Source: Akkermansiaceae bacterium (lineage in GTDB: Bacteria; Verrucomicrobiota; Verrucomicrobiia; Verrucomicrobiales; Akkermansiaceae). From it: a stretch of 51,249 bases of DNA. Below, one piece after another: positions 19,113-29,864 of this stretch (positions within the stretch are counted from its first letter, which is position 1; every line of letters starts with the position of its first letter). A model generated the notes under the pieces. That model did no database searches. It was given only the letters and a program-made list of their open reading frames with translations, and was not told where the DNA came from. A program made the position numbers and the translations under genes. The DNA is taken from assembly GCA_021200315.1 (NCBI GenBank), contig JAJQGU010000026.1:1-51249 (forward strand), given 5' to 3'.

Positions 19113-20174
19113 TCAGGAAGAAAGCGCCCGGTTTCTGCGGCGCCAGAGCGGGGAAGGCTCCACGTCGTCGGGCAGGGGCGCGCCGTCCAGCAGGTGATCG
19201 GCCAGAATGCGTGAAACCCAGGGGCTGGTAGTCGCCCCGCGGCTTCCCAGCCCGGAGAAGACGCAATGCCCCGGCCGGCCGGGAATGGGCCCCGCCACGG
19301 GTTGGCTGTAGCGGATGATGGGGCGCACGGCGGCCCGTGCGCGGCGGATTTCGACGCGCCCGCTGTAGCGGCGCGCGAGGTCGGCCAGCAGTTCCTGCGC
19401 GGCCGGGGCGTCCGCTTCGTCGGGCGCGGCCCAGGACCATTCGTAGGTGGCTCCCAGACGCCAGACGCCTTCGCGGTATACGAGCCAATGGCCGAAATGC
19501 AGCACGCCGGCGTGCCACGAAAGATCCGGCAGAGCCACGTCCACGATAGTTCCCTTCGAGAGGCGGCTCGCGAGGGCGGGCAGGCGCAGGGCGCCTGCCG
19601 TCTCGTGGCCGATGCACCAGATCACGCGGGCGAATTTCCGCCCCCGCCAGGCTAGCCCTCCGCCGCGGGACTCGATGTCCGAGGGTGAGACCTCCCCTTC
19701 AAGAAGCGCGCCGCGAGCTGCCAGCCACTGGCGTTGAGCGTCGACGAGAGCTTCGGCGTGCAGCACGGCGCCGCCGCGCGTATAGGCGGCGCGGCCGAGC
19801 CCATTCCATCCTTCGGGCCAGGGAAGAATGGGGCCGGCATGGGACATGGAATCGGGCGCGGTCTGCCGTTCACGCCAGATTTCTTCCAGTTCGGGCGTCT
19901 CCAGTTCGCGCCAGATGGGAGTTTTATGCCACCATGAGCCGCCGAGGCATTCTTCGGTTTCGCGGTAATAGGCGTCGGCTTCCGCCAGACACTCGGCCTG
20001 ACGCCATTCGGGACGCACCTTGCGCCCCGTCAGCGGGTTGACGAGACCGGCGGCGACGCGCGAGGCGGTCTCCCCCGCGGGACGATCCACCACGAGGCAC
20101 GACGCCCCCCGACGGAGCAGGCGCCACGCGAGGGAGCTCCCCGCGAGCCCTTGACCGACAATGAGAAAATCCAT
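19113..20174 (-). CDS. FAD-dependent oxidoreductase, DAO family
   Basis: The N-terminal Rossmann motif DFLIVGQGLAGSSLAWRLLRRGASCLVVD and a second FAD-contacting GLGSRGATTSPW near residue 310 place it in the D-amino-acid-oxidase-like family. ASRVAAGLVNPLTGRKV near residue 40 resembles the oxidase half of MnmC and related amine oxidases. Length is 353 aa. The substrate cannot be told from the sequence; a role in tRNA or amino-acid oxidation is only a guess. It is the last gene of the minus-strand unit, 20 nt after leuB. Confidence 0.85.
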   Translation of the reverse strand: MDFLIVGQGLAGSSLAWRLLRRGASCLVVDRPAGETASRVAAGLVNPLTGRKVRPEWRQAECLAEADAYYRETEECLGGSWWHKTPIWRELETPELEEIWRERQTAPDSMSHAGPILPWPEGWNGLGRAAYTRGGAVLHAEALVDAQRQWLAARGALLEGEVSPSDIESRGGGLAWRGRKFARVIWCIGHETAGALRLPALASRLSKGTIVDVALPDLSWHAGVLHFGHWLVYREGVWRLGATYEWSWAAPDEADAPAAQELLADLARRYSGRVEIRRARAAVRPIIRYSQPVAGPIPGRPGHCVFSGLGSRGATTSPWVSRILADHLLDGAPLPDDVEPSPLWRRRNRALSS

Positions 20175-20194
20175 GGGATGAAGAGGCGGGAAGG

Positions 20195-21992
<1,798 letters not shown>

Positions 21993-21995
21993 GGC

Positions 21996-22502
21996 TCAGT
22001 CCTTCATCCACGCGTCGGTGATCTCGGCAATGTAGAAATCGTGGGGCGGGTTGTCGGGCGCGTACCACCGGGCGACCTCCTCAAACTTCAAGAAGTCGTC
22101 CGCTTCCAGTCGGTGGCGGAAAAGCACCCGGCACTCGAGCACGGCGTCCGCGTCGGCAATGGCCACTTGTCCGTTGTCCGAGAACCAGGGGCGCAGCCCC
22201 GTCTCCCCGAGCTTGTCGTGATCCCGCCCCGAGACGCGGCCGCAGTGAGCCAGCGCATGGCGGTGTTCTTCCCCCATGAAGGAAAGCGTCAGACGCCCCT
22301 CTCTTTCCACAAATTCATGGGTGTATCGATTCGGGCGCACGAGCACGTAGGCCACCGGCATGCCCCATGCGTAGCCGAGCCCTCCCCAGTTGGCCGTCAT
22401 GGTGTTGAAGCTTTCGGCGCTCCCTGCTGTCACCAGCATCCACTGATTGCTGATCAGATCGACGGCATTGCCGGGCAGATCGGTGATATCGATGCGTTTC
22501 AT
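21996..22502 (-). CDS. Flavin reductase-like domain protein
   Basis: The sequence MKRIDITDLPGNAVDLISNQWMLVTAGSAESFNTMTANWGGLGYAWGMPVAYVLVRPNRYTHEFVE matches small FMN-binding split-barrel proteins of the flavin_reduct family; SFMGEEHRHALAHCGRVSGRDHDKLGETGL is also typical. Length is 168 aa from ATG 22502. It probably binds FMN and reduces flavin or a partner protein; the substrate is unknown. It is first of a unit with rdgB and starts 23 nt or so downstream of a well-formed promoter. Confidence 0.88.
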   Translation of the reverse strand: MKRIDITDLPGNAVDLISNQWMLVTAGSAESFNTMTANWGGLGYAWGMPVAYVLVRPNRYTHEFVEREGRLTLSFMGEEHRHALAHCGRVSGRDHDKLGETGLRPWFSDNGQVAIADADAVLECRVLFRHRLEADDFLKFEEVARWYAPDNPPHDFYIAEITDAWMKD

Positions 22503-22520
22503 GTCAGTTCCGTTTCTTTC

Positions 22521-22549
22521 ATTATACAGCCTGCCGGCGTCTCCCGCAA
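22521..22549 (-). promoter_or_regulatory. Promoter of the flavin reductase-rdgB unit
   Basis: Minus strand: TTGCGG (22544-22549), 17 bp, perfect TATAAT (22521-22526). A purine-rich leader (GAAAGAAACGGAA) precedes the ATG. It is back to back with the promoter at 22566-22594. Confidence 0.7.
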
Positions 22550-22565
22550 GCAGAAATCCGGGCTC

Positions 22566-22594
22566 TCGACAAACATTCCCGCTTATGTTAAAAT
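22566..22594 (+). promoter_or_regulatory. Promoter giving a near-leaderless mRNA
   Basis: TCGACA (22566-22571), 17 bp, TAAAAT (22589-22594). The ATG at 22603 starts 8 nt after the -10. Confidence 0.6.
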
Positions 22595-22602
22595 ACTGGG
22601 TC

Positions 22603-23181
22603 ATGCGAGCCAACAAAGCCTGCGTCGCCGCCCTCTTCGCCATCCTGTCCGTCTTGGCGGCCGTCAATCTGGCACTGAAGAACTCCCGCCCCGATTTGGG
22701 GGAGAAAATTCTCGTGGTCGGCGTTTGCCTGACGCTGTTTGCGCTCGGCTTGATTTCGTGGGCCGGCGCGCGCCGTTCGGGACATGACGCCTGCGCCCGC
22801 GAGAGGGAGCGTCTGCGCGGGCAGGGGCTGCTGCGCCGCGACGAATACCGCGTGACACGAGCCTTCCGCTTGGCCGAAAGACTCGTCGAGGGGCCTCACT
22901 ACTTTCTCGAGCTCGCCGACGGCCGCGTGCTCTACCTCTGCGGACAATATCTGTATGAAGAGGACGCCTCCGCCATCTTCCCCACCGGGACGTTCGCCGT
23001 CGAGCGCCATGCCGTGCTGGGGAGCGTGTTCGATGTGCTCTGCGAAGGAGCGCGCGTGCCGCTGGCTGCCGATCTGCCTGCCTCCGACCGTCTCGAAGCC
23101 GACGGATGGCAGGATGGGGAGGTGCGCGCCGTCTCTTTTGACGCTTTGCTGGCGGAGTACAAAAATGCCGCCGGAAGCTGA
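22603..23181 (+). CDS. Small membrane protein of unknown function
   Basis: A 192-aa protein with two predicted membrane helices (about residues 5-25 and 36-54), then a soluble region with a basic/acidic helix (ARERERLRGQGLLRRDEYR) and a mixed beta domain (HYFLELADGRVLYLCGQYLYEED). ATG 22603 is chosen because it lies just downstream of the promoter; earlier in-frame ATGs would be upstream of the transcription start. The last codons overlap, in antisense, the 3' stem of the SRP RNA gene. No family recognised. Confidence 0.75.
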   Translation: MRANKACVAALFAILSVLAAVNLALKNSRPDLGEKILVVGVCLTLFALGLISWAGARRSGHDACARERERLRGQGLLRRDEYRVTRAFRLAERLVEGPHYFLELADGRVLYLCGQYLYEEDASAIFPTGTFAVERHAVLGSVFDVLCEGARVPLAADLPASDRLEADGWQDGEVRAVSFDALLAEYKNAAGS

Positions 23182-23265
23182 CGCGACAAACCCGGACGAG
23201 CTACCGTTGCTCTCTTTCGAGCCTGGCGGGGTTTGCCTGCCGAGCCTTCGCGGGCTCCCGGCGGC
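23161..23265 (-). ncRNA. ffs: Signal recognition particle RNA, small bacterial (4.5S-like) type
   Basis: The minus strand carries the SRP helix-8 core: CCCCGCCAGGCTCGAAAGAG followed by AGCAACGGTAGC, with a GAAA tetraloop and the conserved AGCAACGG strand of the asymmetric loop that Ffh binds. The predicted 5' end GCCGCCGG (23258-23265) is perfectly complementary to CCGGCGGC (23167-23174), closing a rod of about 100 nt; ATTTTT follows at once as terminator. A consensus promoter lies directly upstream. There is no Alu domain. The 3' end overlaps the last codons of the convergent membrane-protein gene. Confidence 0.9.
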
Positions 23266-23271
23266 GCGTCC

Positions 23272-23300
23272 AGTGTCGCACAGCCGCTTCTCCTTGTCAA
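23272..23300 (-). promoter_or_regulatory. Promoter of ffs
   Basis: Minus strand: TTGACA (23295-23300), 17 bp, GACACT (23272-23277); start predicted at 23265. The 12-mer CTTGACAAGGAG around this -35 recurs exactly in the divergent topoisomerase promoter. Confidence 0.75.
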
Positions 23301-23393
23301 GCGGGAGTTGAAGATGAAGCGGCGAAAAAGGGAGGCGGGGCCTCACTGCCCGGCCGCAAATCGACTTTCCTGCGCACAAACGCAAATTGGGGC

Positions 23394-23424
23394 TTGACAA
23401 GGAGCCTGCGGAAATGTTTATGAA
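23394..23424 (+). promoter_or_regulatory. Promoter of the topoisomerase gene
   Basis: TTGACA (23394-23399) followed by TTTATGAA; the -10 is TTATGA at 18 bp or TATGAA at 19 bp. The leader is about 60 nt. Confidence 0.5.
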
Positions 23425-23492
23425 TAAGGCGCGGGGTGTTCTGGACGCCGCCGTTTGGGGCGCCCTGTGAAAATATTCGTCATTTGTTTTGT

Positions 23493-26342
23493 ATGGCCAA
23501 GACTCTCGTCATCGCAGAAAAACCCAGCGTGGCCGCTGACCTGGCCCGCGTTCTCGGCAGGAAATATGGGAAGCTGACCAAAGACAAGTCGTCTGCATTC
23601 TTTTCGAATGATCAGCTCGTCATCACTTCGGCCGTCGGTCACCTGCTGGAGCAGAAAAAGCCCCAGACGCCGGAGGGAAAACCCCTCCCCTGGAAGATGG
23701 AGAGTCTGCCGGTGATCCCCGATTCTTTCGAGCTCGAGCCCATCCCCAAATCGGCTGACCGCCTGAAAAAGGTTCTGCAGCTGGCGAGGGACAAGGAGGT
23801 GACGCTCATTGTCAACGCTTGCGACGCCGGCCGCGAGGGAGAGCTGATTTTCCGTAACCTGGCGCGTTACGGCAAGTGGAAGAAGCCGCTCAAGCGCCTT
23901 TGGATGCAGTCGATGACGGATGATTCCATCCTCGCGGCCTGGGAAAGTCTGCGCGAGGACGGAGAGATGTTGAATCTGGCCGCCGCCGCCCGCTGCCGCT
24001 CCGAGTCCGACTGGCTCGTCGGTCTCAACAGCACCCGTGCACTGACCGCCCTGCAATCCGGCGGAGGCGGATTCCACATGACGCCCACCGGCCGCGTCCA
24101 AACGCCCACGCTGGCCATTCTCGCTCAGCGCGAGCGAAGCATCCGCGACTTTGCGCCCGAGCCCTACTGCGAGGTACACGCCCGCTTTGGCGCGGAATCG
24201 GGTGAATATGAAGGCAAATGGATTGACCCTCTGTGGAAGAGAGATGATCGGAACCCCAGACTCCGTCCCGAGCGCATCTGGTCGAAGGAGAATGCCGAAG
24301 CCATCGCCGCCCGCTGCCGGGGAAAAGAAGGTATGGCGCAGGAGACGAGAAAGCCCGTTTCTCTGCCGCCGCCCCTGCTCTTCGACCTCACCTCCCTGCA
24401 GCGTGAAGCCTCGAACTCCTTCGGATTTTCCGCGCGCCGCACTCTCCAGCTTGCCCAGGAGTGCTACGAGAGGCACAAGGTGCTCACCTACCCCCGCACC
24501 GATTCCAAGTACCTGCCCGACGACTACATCAAAGCGGTCCGCGCCACGGTGGCCTCCATCGCGGAGCAGGCCGGGGAATTCGCCCCGTTCGCCCGGGAGA
24601 TTCTGGACTCGGGGCGAGTCAGAAGGAACAGGCGCGTATTTGACGGCTCGAAGGTGAGCGATCACTTTGCCATCATTCCCACCGGGAACTTCGTCCAGCT
24701 CACGGGCGACGCCGCCCGGATTTTCAGACTGGTGCTCCAGCGCTTTCTCGGCGTTTTCATGTCCAGCGCCGAAGTGGAGGACATCGAACGGCGCACCGTC
24801 ATTTCCCATGCGGAGGGTTTGCGGGATGTCTTTCTCTCGCGGGGCCGCGTGCAGAGGGTTCCCGGCTGGAAAGCGCTCTACGGGGGAGGTGGCAAGGCAG
24901 GGGAAGAGCTCGTCCCCATTGCCGATGGCGAGACGGTGGGCGTGCTGGATGTCTCCGTGAAGGAGGATGAGACCAAGCCTCCCGCCCGCTACACGGAAGC
25001 CACGCTCCTTTCGGCCATGGAAGGCGCCGGCAGACTGGTGGAGGACGAAGAGCTCAGCGCCGCGATGAAAGAACGCGGCCTCGGCACGCCCGCTACACGC
25101 GCCACGATCATTGAGGGGTTGCTCTCTCAGAAATACATGACTCGCGACGGCAGGAGCCTCGTCGTCACCCGCAAGGGCATGGATCTCATCGAGCTCCTTT
25201 CGGATATCGGCGTGCCCGCCCTCGCTTCTCCCGAAATGACGGGCGAGTGGGAGTGCCGCCTCAAGAAAATGGAGCAGGGCGGGCTGAAGCGCGAGGATTT
25301 CATGGGCGACATCAAGGCATGTACGACTGATATCGTGGAGCGCGTGAAAGAGTATCGGACCAAAATGCAGGAAGTGGAGCTTGACGAGCTTCCGCTCGTA
25401 TGTCCCGATTGCGGCGAACGGGGACTCCGCGTCACCCGCGACGCCGTTTCGTGCCGCTCCTGTAAATTCCGCGTGCGCCGCGTCATTGCTGACCGCACGC
25501 TCGACGACGGCGAAATCACTCTGTTGGTGACGGAAGGCAAAACCCCCGTGATGGAGGGATTCCGCTCCCGCTTCGGCAAGCCTTTTTCTGCCGCCCTTCG
25601 TCTGAATGAAAAACATCGCGTCGAATTCCATTTCCCCGAACGCGCCTCCGAAGAGGAAAACCCGAGCGGCTCCGCCGTGCCCCGCGGCAAGGTGCCCGTC
25701 ATGGGGCGGGGCGAGCAGGATATCGAGGAAACCGAATCGCACTGGGTGCTCCCCGGTGTGGAGCTCGGCCGGGGACGCAGGGGGCTTCGCATCTCCCGCC
25801 GCATTCTCGGCTGCGAGCTTGTCTGGGAACAGGTGCTGAAATTGCTCGCCGAGGGGAAGTCCGATCTGATCAAGGGCTTCGTTTCGCAGCGCACGAAAAA
25901 GCCTTTCGATGCCTGGCTCGTGCTCGATCTGAATACGGGACGGGTCAATTTTGAATTCCCTCCGCGCAAGACGGCGGAGAAGAGAGGAAAAGGCGGCGGT
26001 AAGTTCGCCAAGGACGATCCGGCGAAGGAAGATCTTTCACAAGCCAGGAAGGTTGGTTTCGTCAAAGTGCGCCGCCGCGGCGAGATGGATCTTTATGAGA
26101 CCGAGCGGGCGTGGCACGTGCCTGACTTCAGGCTTGGACGCGGCGGAACGGGGCTCGCCATCGCCCGCCGGATGTGTGGTTATGATCTTACGGCCGACGA
26201 CGTGGCCCGCCTCTTGGAAAAGGGCAGGACCGATCTGATCAAGGGTTTCTTTTCCCAGAAGAGCGGAAAGAATTTTGACGCCCGCCTCGTCTTCAACTTC
26301 ACCACGGGCCGCGTCACTTACGCATTCCCTGAGAGCGAGTAG
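23493..26342 (+). CDS. topB: Type IA DNA topoisomerase, TopB-like, with C-terminal repeats
   Basis: Single-strand-passing topoisomerase expected to unlink DNA. The Toprim domain opens with MAKTLVIAEKPSVAADLARVLG and holds NACDAGREGELIFR near residues 108-121; the catalytic Tyr is in LTYPRTDSKYLP (about residue 333). EMTGEWECRLKKMEQG closes the core, followed by one four-Cys zinc motif (CPDCG...CRSC, near 635-655). The C-terminus has three copies of the Toprim C-terminal repeat, best seen in LIKGFVSQRTKKPFDAWLVL and LIKGFFSQKSGKNFDARLVF, each followed by FEFP/YAFP. Length is 949 aa. ATG 23493 matches the family start. Confidence 0.92.
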   Translation: MAKTLVIAEKPSVAADLARVLGRKYGKLTKDKSSAFFSNDQLVITSAVGHLLEQKKPQTPEGKPLPWKMESLPVIPDSFELEPIPKSADRLKKVLQLARDKEVTLIVNACDAGREGELIFRNLARYGKWKKPLKRLWMQSMTDDSILAAWESLREDGEMLNLAAAARCRSESDWLVGLNSTRALTALQSGGGGFHMTPTGRVQTPTLAILAQRERSIRDFAPEPYCEVHARFGAESGEYEGKWIDPLWKRDDRNPRLRPERIWSKENAEAIAARCRGKEGMAQETRKPVSLPPPLLFDLTSLQREASNSFGFSARRTLQLAQECYERHKVLTYPRTDSKYLPDDYIKAVRATVASIAEQAGEFAPFAREILDSGRVRRNRRVFDGSKVSDHFAIIPTGNFVQLTGDAARIFRLVLQRFLGVFMSSAEVEDIERRTVISHAEGLRDVFLSRGRVQRVPGWKALYGGGGKAGEELVPIADGETVGVLDVSVKEDETKPPARYTEATLLSAMEGAGRLVEDEELSAAMKERGLGTPATRATIIEGLLSQKYMTRDGRSLVVTRKGMDLIELLSDIGVPALASPEMTGEWECRLKKMEQGGLKREDFMGDIKACTTDIVERVKEYRTKMQEVELDELPLVCPDCGERGLRVTRDAVSCRSCKFRVRRVIADRTLDDGEITLLVTEGKTPVMEGFRSRFGKPFSAALRLNEKHRVEFHFPERASEEENPSGSAVPRGKVPVMGRGEQDIEETESHWVLPGVELGRGRRGLRISRRILGCELVWEQVLKLLAEGKSDLIKGFVSQRTKKPFDAWLVLDLNTGRVNFEFPPRKTAEKRGKGGGKFAKDDPAKEDLSQARKVGFVKVRRRGEMDLYETERAWHVPDFRLGRGGTGLAIARRMCGYDLTADDVARLLEKGRTDLIKGFFSQKSGKNFDARLVFNFTTGRVTYAFPESE

Positions 26343-26440
26343 TCCTTTCCCCGCGGCGGGGAGGCGGCTCAGATTCCGATGAAAATCCGCCGCCTGCGCC
26401 GCGTCTGCCGCGCGGGCCGGGGGAGTCCGTCACTTTTGAC

Positions 26441-26470
26441 TTGAAATATCCGGGCGCGGAGTGTTAGCAT
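26441..26470 (+). promoter_or_regulatory. Promoter of the Gld-like ABC operon
   Basis: TTGAAA (26441-26446), 18 bp, TAGCAT (26465-26470). The predicted leader is only about 5 nt before the ATG at 26482. Confidence 0.55.
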
Positions 26471-26481
26471 GTGCCGCGCTC

Positions 26482-27426
26482 ATGAGTGGAATGGCGGCAG
26501 CGGAACATCTTTCGAAGAATTTCGGACGGGCAGCGGCGGTGAACGACGTCTCCTTCGAGATTCGGAAAGGGGAGATTGTCGGCTTTTTGGGCCCCAATGG
26601 CGCCGGAAAGACGACAACAATGAAAATGCTCACGGGCTACCTTCCTCCCAGCGCGGGAACAGCCTCGATCGCCGGTTTTGATATTATCGATCACCCGCTT
26701 GAGGCGCGTCGGCACATGGGATATATGCCCGAGAACGTGCCGCTCTACGATGACATGCGCGTGATGGAGTACCTTTTCTTCCGGTCTCGCCTCAAGGGAT
26801 TGCGGGGAAACGAGATGCGGAGGAACGTGGGAGACTGCGTGGAGCAGTGCGGCCTCGACCGGGTGCGCCGTAAGATGATCCGCACGCTTTCGAAGGGATA
26901 CCGCCAGCGGGTGGGGCTTGCGGACGCCCTGCTGGGTTCTCCGGATTTGCTGATTCTGGACGAACCGACGAACGGACTGGATCCCAATCAAATCCGGCAG
27001 ATCCGGGAGTTGATCCGCGAGCTCGCCGCCGAGCATACGGTCATTCTTTCCACCCATATTCTGAGCGAGGTGGAGATGATCTGCAACAAGGTGATCATTA
27101 TTGATCAAGGGGTGATAAAAGCCAACGACACCCCTTTCAACCTCACACGGGGACTGCGGACGGCGGGGCGCCTCTCCATCGAATTCAAGGGTGATCTCGA
27201 TGAGGTGATGCGGGAGATAGCCGCGCTGCCGGTCGTCAGGAAAGTCCTCCATGAAAAGAGCACGTCTGACGGCTGGCATACGCTGATGGTGCGGGCCGAG
27301 GCCGGTACCGACACGCGTGAGCACGCCGCTTCCATTGTGACGGCGCACGGTTTTCCCTTGCGGCATGTGTATCGTCACATCCCCAGCCTGGAGGATGTGT
27401 TCGTTGAGATGACCCGCAGAGATTGA
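26482..27426 (+). CDS. ABC transporter ATP-binding protein, GldA-like
   Basis: Nucleotide-binding subunit: Walker A GFLGPNGAGKTTTMKML (about residues 33-50), Q-loop region MGYMPENVPLYDD, signature LSKGYRQRVGLADALL, Walker B LLILDEPTNGLDPNQ and the switch His in ILSTHILSEVE. A C-terminal domain of about 80 residues follows. The MGYMPE and DPNQIRQIRELI wording is that of the gliding-motility-associated GldA group. Length is 314 aa from ATG 26482. The permease gene begins 13 nt after its stop. Confidence 0.9.
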   Translation: MSGMAAAEHLSKNFGRAAAVNDVSFEIRKGEIVGFLGPNGAGKTTTMKMLTGYLPPSAGTASIAGFDIIDHPLEARRHMGYMPENVPLYDDMRVMEYLFFRSRLKGLRGNEMRRNVGDCVEQCGLDRVRRKMIRTLSKGYRQRVGLADALLGSPDLLILDEPTNGLDPNQIRQIRELIRELAAEHTVILSTHILSEVEMICNKVIIIDQGVIKANDTPFNLTRGLRTAGRLSIEFKGDLDEVMREIAALPVVRKVLHEKSTSDGWHTLMVRAEAGTDTREHAASIVTAHGFPLRHVYRHIPSLEDVFVEMTRRD

Positions 27427-27439
27427 TCCCTATGCTGAC

Positions 27440-28276
27440 ATGACTGATTCCGATTTTTCCCCCACGCCCCTGCGTACCCGGTTCCGCGACTATTGGGGCT
27501 CGATCCGCACGATTTACGGCAAAGAGCTCAAAAGTTATCTGTTCACTCCCTTTGGCTGGGTGGTGCTGGCGTGCATTATGGCTCTCCAATCCTTTTCCCT
27601 GCACGCTACGCTCCAGATGATGCAGGCCGGACCCGTGAGCGAAGGTATTCTCTTCTATATGCTCGACAACCAGACTTTCTGGTTCTATTTCCTCTTCATG
27701 TTCCCGCTGATTACCATGCGCACCTTTGCCGAGGAGGAGCGGCTCGGAACTCTCGAGGGACTGCTGACGGCTCCCGTGACCACCGGACAGGTAGTGCTCG
27801 GCAAGTACGCCGCCGCCTTCACGTTTTACATGCTGCTCTGGCTGCCGCTTCTGCTGTATCCCTGGTTGTCGGAAGTGGCCAATCTCTGGACGGAAATGCG
27901 CTTTGGCGATGTGCCGGGCATGGCGCTCGAATATCGTCTTGCCGACTGGCTGGGCGCCTTTCTCATTCTCTTTCTGGTAGGGGCTTGGTTTCTCTCTCTC
28001 GGCCTCCTCTGCTCCGCGATGACGCGCAGCCAGATTATCGCGGGAATTCTGACGATAGGGACGCTGATCACTTATTATTTCTTGGGTCGGGTGACCGCTC
28101 TTTGGGGGGAGTTCCCTGCCGCGCCCGCGTTCCACTACATCTCCTGTTACGAGCAGATAGACGCCTTTTCCCGCGGCATGATCGACACAAGGCCGGCCGT
28201 GCTCTATGTGACGCTGACCGTGCTGACGCTTGCCTTCACCCAGCGCATTGTCGATTACCGCCGCTGGAGGCGCTGA
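27440..28276 (+). CDS. ABC transporter permease, GldF-like
   Basis: Membrane subunit of 278 aa with about six helices. The N-terminal IRTIYGKELKSYLFTPFGWVV, the FPLITMRTFAEEERLGTLEGLLTAPVT motif and a final helix ending IVDYRRWRR are characteristic of ABC-2 permeases that partner GldG-type proteins. It lies between the ATPase and the GldG-like gene with short gaps (13 and 22 nt), so they are one operon. The cargo is unknown. Confidence 0.88.
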   Translation: MTDSDFSPTPLRTRFRDYWGSIRTIYGKELKSYLFTPFGWVVLACIMALQSFSLHATLQMMQAGPVSEGILFYMLDNQTFWFYFLFMFPLITMRTFAEEERLGTLEGLLTAPVTTGQVVLGKYAAAFTFYMLLWLPLLLYPWLSEVANLWTEMRFGDVPGMALEYRLADWLGAFLILFLVGAWFLSLGLLCSAMTRSQIIAGILTIGTLITYYFLGRVTALWGEFPAAPAFHYISCYEQIDAFSRGMIDTRPAVLYVTLTVLTLAFTQRIVDYRRWRR

Positions 28277-28298
28277 TTGTCCTTTCCCTTTTCCTCTC

Positions 28299-29861
28299 AT
28301 GATCCGAGATCCCGATCTTTCCGAATCTTCTTCCGCCGCGTCCGCCGAGGCGGCGTCTCCGGCCGACTCCACCCGCGGCGCTGTGCGGCGTCCTCTGGCC
28401 TGGGTCAATGTCGCTCTGCTCTTTATCATCGTGATCGCCTGCAACTACATCGGCTGTCGGGAATATGCCCGGCGCGATCTCACTGAGGATCAGCGCTATA
28501 CCATATCGAGCCGTTCCATGAATGTGCTCGCCTCGGATCGCGTTCAAAAGCGGGAGACGCCCGTGAAGATTATTTTCGCCTTCCAGCGCTCCACTCAAAA
28601 CTATGGACGCATGTATTCCCTCCTCGAGGAATACGGCCGCTGCGGAAAGGGGAAGATTGAGATAGAATGCTTCGACCCGCTGCGCCAGCCCAACCGCGCC
28701 CGCGAGATCACCCAGATTTACGGCACGGAATTTAATATGAACCTCGTGGTCGTCGACGCCCGCTCCGACACCTCCGTTTCCCTGAAGACATTTGAGGAAG
28801 AACGCTCCGAGCGCAGCCATGTGCGCATTCTGCCCGGCACTTCGTTCGTAAAGTACGAAACCTTACCCGACGGACAGACGAAACGCGCCGTGGCGCTGAT
28901 GATGGACGACGTGCTCTCCTCGGCCATTTCCGAAGCCGTGGAAGGCCGAATGCGCACAATGTATGTGGTGGAGGGCAAGGGCGGAGTCTCCCGCGATGAA
29001 AATGAATCGGCCGAAACCCTGGCGAAAATCTGCGCCTCGCTCAATATCAGGCTGTCGTGGTTCGATATCGCCAATGCCGGGAAAATCCCCGATGACGCCG
29101 AGGGCTTGATTCTTGTCGGTCCGACGGAGGATTTCAACCCGCATGAGATCGAGGTGCTTTCGCAATATTGGGAAGGCGACCGCCGCGCGGCGATCTTTCT
29201 TGCTCTCAATCCTGCGGTGAAACTGCCCCGCCTTTTCCGCTTCCTGCGCGAGCAGGGGATCCGCCCTGAGAGCGATCGGGTGCTTCTGCGCGACCGCACG
29301 CGCGCCTACTATGACATCAGCGCGGTCATTCCCAAGAGCCTTTCCTGCACCAAAGATTTCTGGAACAGCACCACTCAGCTCGAAGGTCAGAGCATGAGCC
29401 TTACCCTCCAGCATGGCGATGAGAATATGGCCAATGTGCGCCAGCTTGCGCTCTACCCATTGCTGATGACGACGGCGGATTACTACGGGGAGACGACGCC
29501 GGATCTCAAACCTGTTTTTGATCCGCGCGAAGACCACCCCGGCCCGCTGTGCCTTGCCGCCGCCGTGGCGAAGGGCAGCCCCTCCAGACCCAACGCGCTC
29601 TCCACGCTTACGGTGTTTTCCAACATCGATATGCTCTCCCCCAACAACGCCAAGGCGCTTCAGCTGGACTACCTGCGCACGGTCTTCGCATGGATGTCCG
29701 ACCGTCCGGAGTATTCCGGCAAGAGCTCGAATCATGATCTCACGATGAAGATCGATCTGAACAGGCATTCGCGCAGCGCTCTCGAATTCCTGACTCTCGT
29801 CGCCATGCCGGGGCTGGCTCTGTTGGCCGCCCTTTTGCTTTGGAATATGCGCCGCCATTGA
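28299..29861 (+). CDS. GldG-like ABC auxiliary protein
   Basis: The protein is 520 aa with one N-terminal helix (VNVALLFIIVIACNYIGC, about 36-53), a large extracytoplasmic region and a C-terminal helix (LVAMPGLALLAALLLWNM). RRDLTEDQRYTISSRSMNVL, VKIIFAFQRSTQNYGRMYSLLEEY and EGLILVGPTEDFNPHEIEVLSQYW match the GldG/ABC-type auxiliary (putative peptidoglycan-associated) family. In Bacteroidota, GldA, GldF and GldG form a transporter needed for gliding; no gliding genes are visible here, so motility is not implied. Confidence 0.87.
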   Translation: MIRDPDLSESSSAASAEAASPADSTRGAVRRPLAWVNVALLFIIVIACNYIGCREYARRDLTEDQRYTISSRSMNVLASDRVQKRETPVKIIFAFQRSTQNYGRMYSLLEEYGRCGKGKIEIECFDPLRQPNRAREITQIYGTEFNMNLVVVDARSDTSVSLKTFEEERSERSHVRILPGTSFVKYETLPDGQTKRAVALMMDDVLSSAISEAVEGRMRTMYVVEGKGGVSRDENESAETLAKICASLNIRLSWFDIANAGKIPDDAEGLILVGPTEDFNPHEIEVLSQYWEGDRRAAIFLALNPAVKLPRLFRFLREQGIRPESDRVLLRDRTRAYYDISAVIPKSLSCTKDFWNSTTQLEGQSMSLTLQHGDENMANVRQLALYPLLMTTADYYGETTPDLKPVFDPREDHPGPLCLAAAVAKGSPSRPNALSTLTVFSNIDMLSPNNAKALQLDYLRTVFAWMSDRPEYSGKSSNHDLTMKIDLNRHSRSALEFLTLVAMPGLALLAALLLWNMRRH

Positions 29862-29864
29862 GTC

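Noticed and set aside
22447..22602. N-terminal extension of the small membrane protein
   Set aside because: It overlaps two divergent promoters and the flavin reductase start; its residues are the antisense of that gene.
23418..25742. 774-codon minus-strand frame opposite the topoisomerase
   Set aside because: Antisense shadow; no start context and no recognisable domain, and it would cross the topoisomerase promoter.
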